Below are positions 63,692 to 64,000 of a stretch of 64,000 bases of DNA, piece after piece. Source of the stretch: Mesorhizobium ciceri WSM4083 (GTDB lineage Bacteria; Pseudomonadota; Alphaproteobacteria; Rhizobiales; Rhizobiaceae); the NCBI RefSeq assembly GCF_000519305.1, contig NZ_JAFG01000006.1, forward strand, positions 248,001 through 312,000, given 5' to 3'. The position numbers and the translations under genes are program-made. The notes beneath the pieces were generated by a model, which saw nothing but the letters and a program-made list of their open reading frames with translations, was not told the DNA's origin and did no database searches. Positions within the stretch are counted from its first letter, which is position 1, and the number at the start of each line of letters is the position of its first letter.

Positions 63692-64000
63692 ATGTCCGAG
63701 GTTCATGTCCATCGCGTCCAGCCGGCGTGGAAGAAAAACGCGCTGATCGACAATGACACCTACCTGAAATGGTATGCCGACAGCATCAAGAATCCGGACA
63801 AGTTCTGGGGCAAGCACGGCAAGCGCATTGACTGGTTCAAGCCCTTCAGCAAGGTCAAGAACACCTCCTTCGACGGCAAGGTCTCGATCAAATGGTTCGA
63901 GGACGGACTGACCAACGTTTCCTACAACTGCATCGACCGGCACCTGAAGAAGCGCGGCAACCAGACCGCCATCATCTGGGAAGGCGACAATCCCTACGAC
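63692..64000 (+). CDS. acsA: acetyl-CoA synthetase, N-terminal part
   Basis: The first 103 codons; the gene runs off the right edge. [35 protein letters not shown] and [11 protein letters not shown] are conserved in AcsA. It activates acetate to acetyl-CoA through an adenylate. GGGAGGAAAGTC precedes ATG at 63692. The catalytic Lys lies outside the window. Confidence 0.95.
   Translation, partial: MSEVHVHRVQPAWKKNALIDNDTYLKWYADSIKNPDKFWGKHGKRIDWFKPFSKVKNTSFDGKVSIKWFEDGLTNVSYNCIDRHLKKRGNQTAIIWEGDNPYD

Overview
The window looks like a chromosomal segment of a Mesorhizobium-type alphaproteobacterium (Hyphomicrobiales). This is inferred from four things: high GC; the gene order obgE-proB-proA-nadD ... 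rsfS-rlmH-envC-like-ctpA-rppH and atpHAGDC ... priA-fsa; an Ala/Lys-rich N-terminal extension on AtpD and a C-terminal extension on L21; and several families of intergenic palindromes of the kind common in rhizobia. No database was searched, so the genus is a judgement.

Layout. 1-1.5 kb: the 5' end of mmsA, divergent from a LysR gene across a palindromic repeat. 1.6-4.2 kb: two overlapping lipoprotein genes, one phospholipase A2-like and one phospholipase D-like. 4.2-8.0 kb: dadA, two tandem Rnk/GreA-C proteins and alr. 8.1-20.3 kb: a long, mostly minus-strand housekeeping cluster (rppH, YibQ-like deacetylase, ctpA, EnvC-like, rlmH, rsfS, nadD, proA, proB, obgE), interrupted by an MFS transporter and a small MscS channel. 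20.4-23.3 kb: an EEP-family hydrolase, a GNAT acetyltransferase, rpmA and an extended rplU behind a possible attenuator. 23.7-27.1 kb: tRNA-Ser(CGA), a small secreted protein with an apparent CTG start, two NAD(P) oxidoreductases, a LysR gene and a LysR remnant. 27.3-31.6 kb: recQ overlapped by a sulfotransferase, and an aldehyde dehydrogenase. 31.8-40.8 kb: a uronate catabolism locus. 41.0-46.2 kb: atpHAGDC. 46.5-50.6 kb: a DUF4345-like membrane protein, an Asp/Glu racemase, priA and fsa. 50.7-51.35 kb: a short AT-richer patch with an orphan membrane protein. 51.4-57.6 kb: ftsK without membrane segments, lptE and leuS. 57.8-62.9 kb: a YggS protein, two aldo/keto reductases, LysR and MFS. 63.1-64.0 kb: usg and the start of acsA.

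How genes work together. The most coherent accessory system is the uronate locus. A TRAP transporter imports the substrate. UxaC and the fructuronate reductase handle saturated uronates. KdgF, KduI and KduD handle the unsaturated uronate from pectin or alginate-type breakdown, leading to 2-keto-3-deoxygluconate. A FadR-type GntR protein is the likely regulator, and a divergent inverted repeat at about 39.13 kb is its probable operator. The D-alanine genes (alr, dadA) form a second theme. The lipoprotein phospholipase pair and the envelope group (EnvC-like, CtpA, YibQ-like, LptE) point to cell-surface work. No CRISPR array, prophage or intact insertion sequence is visible.
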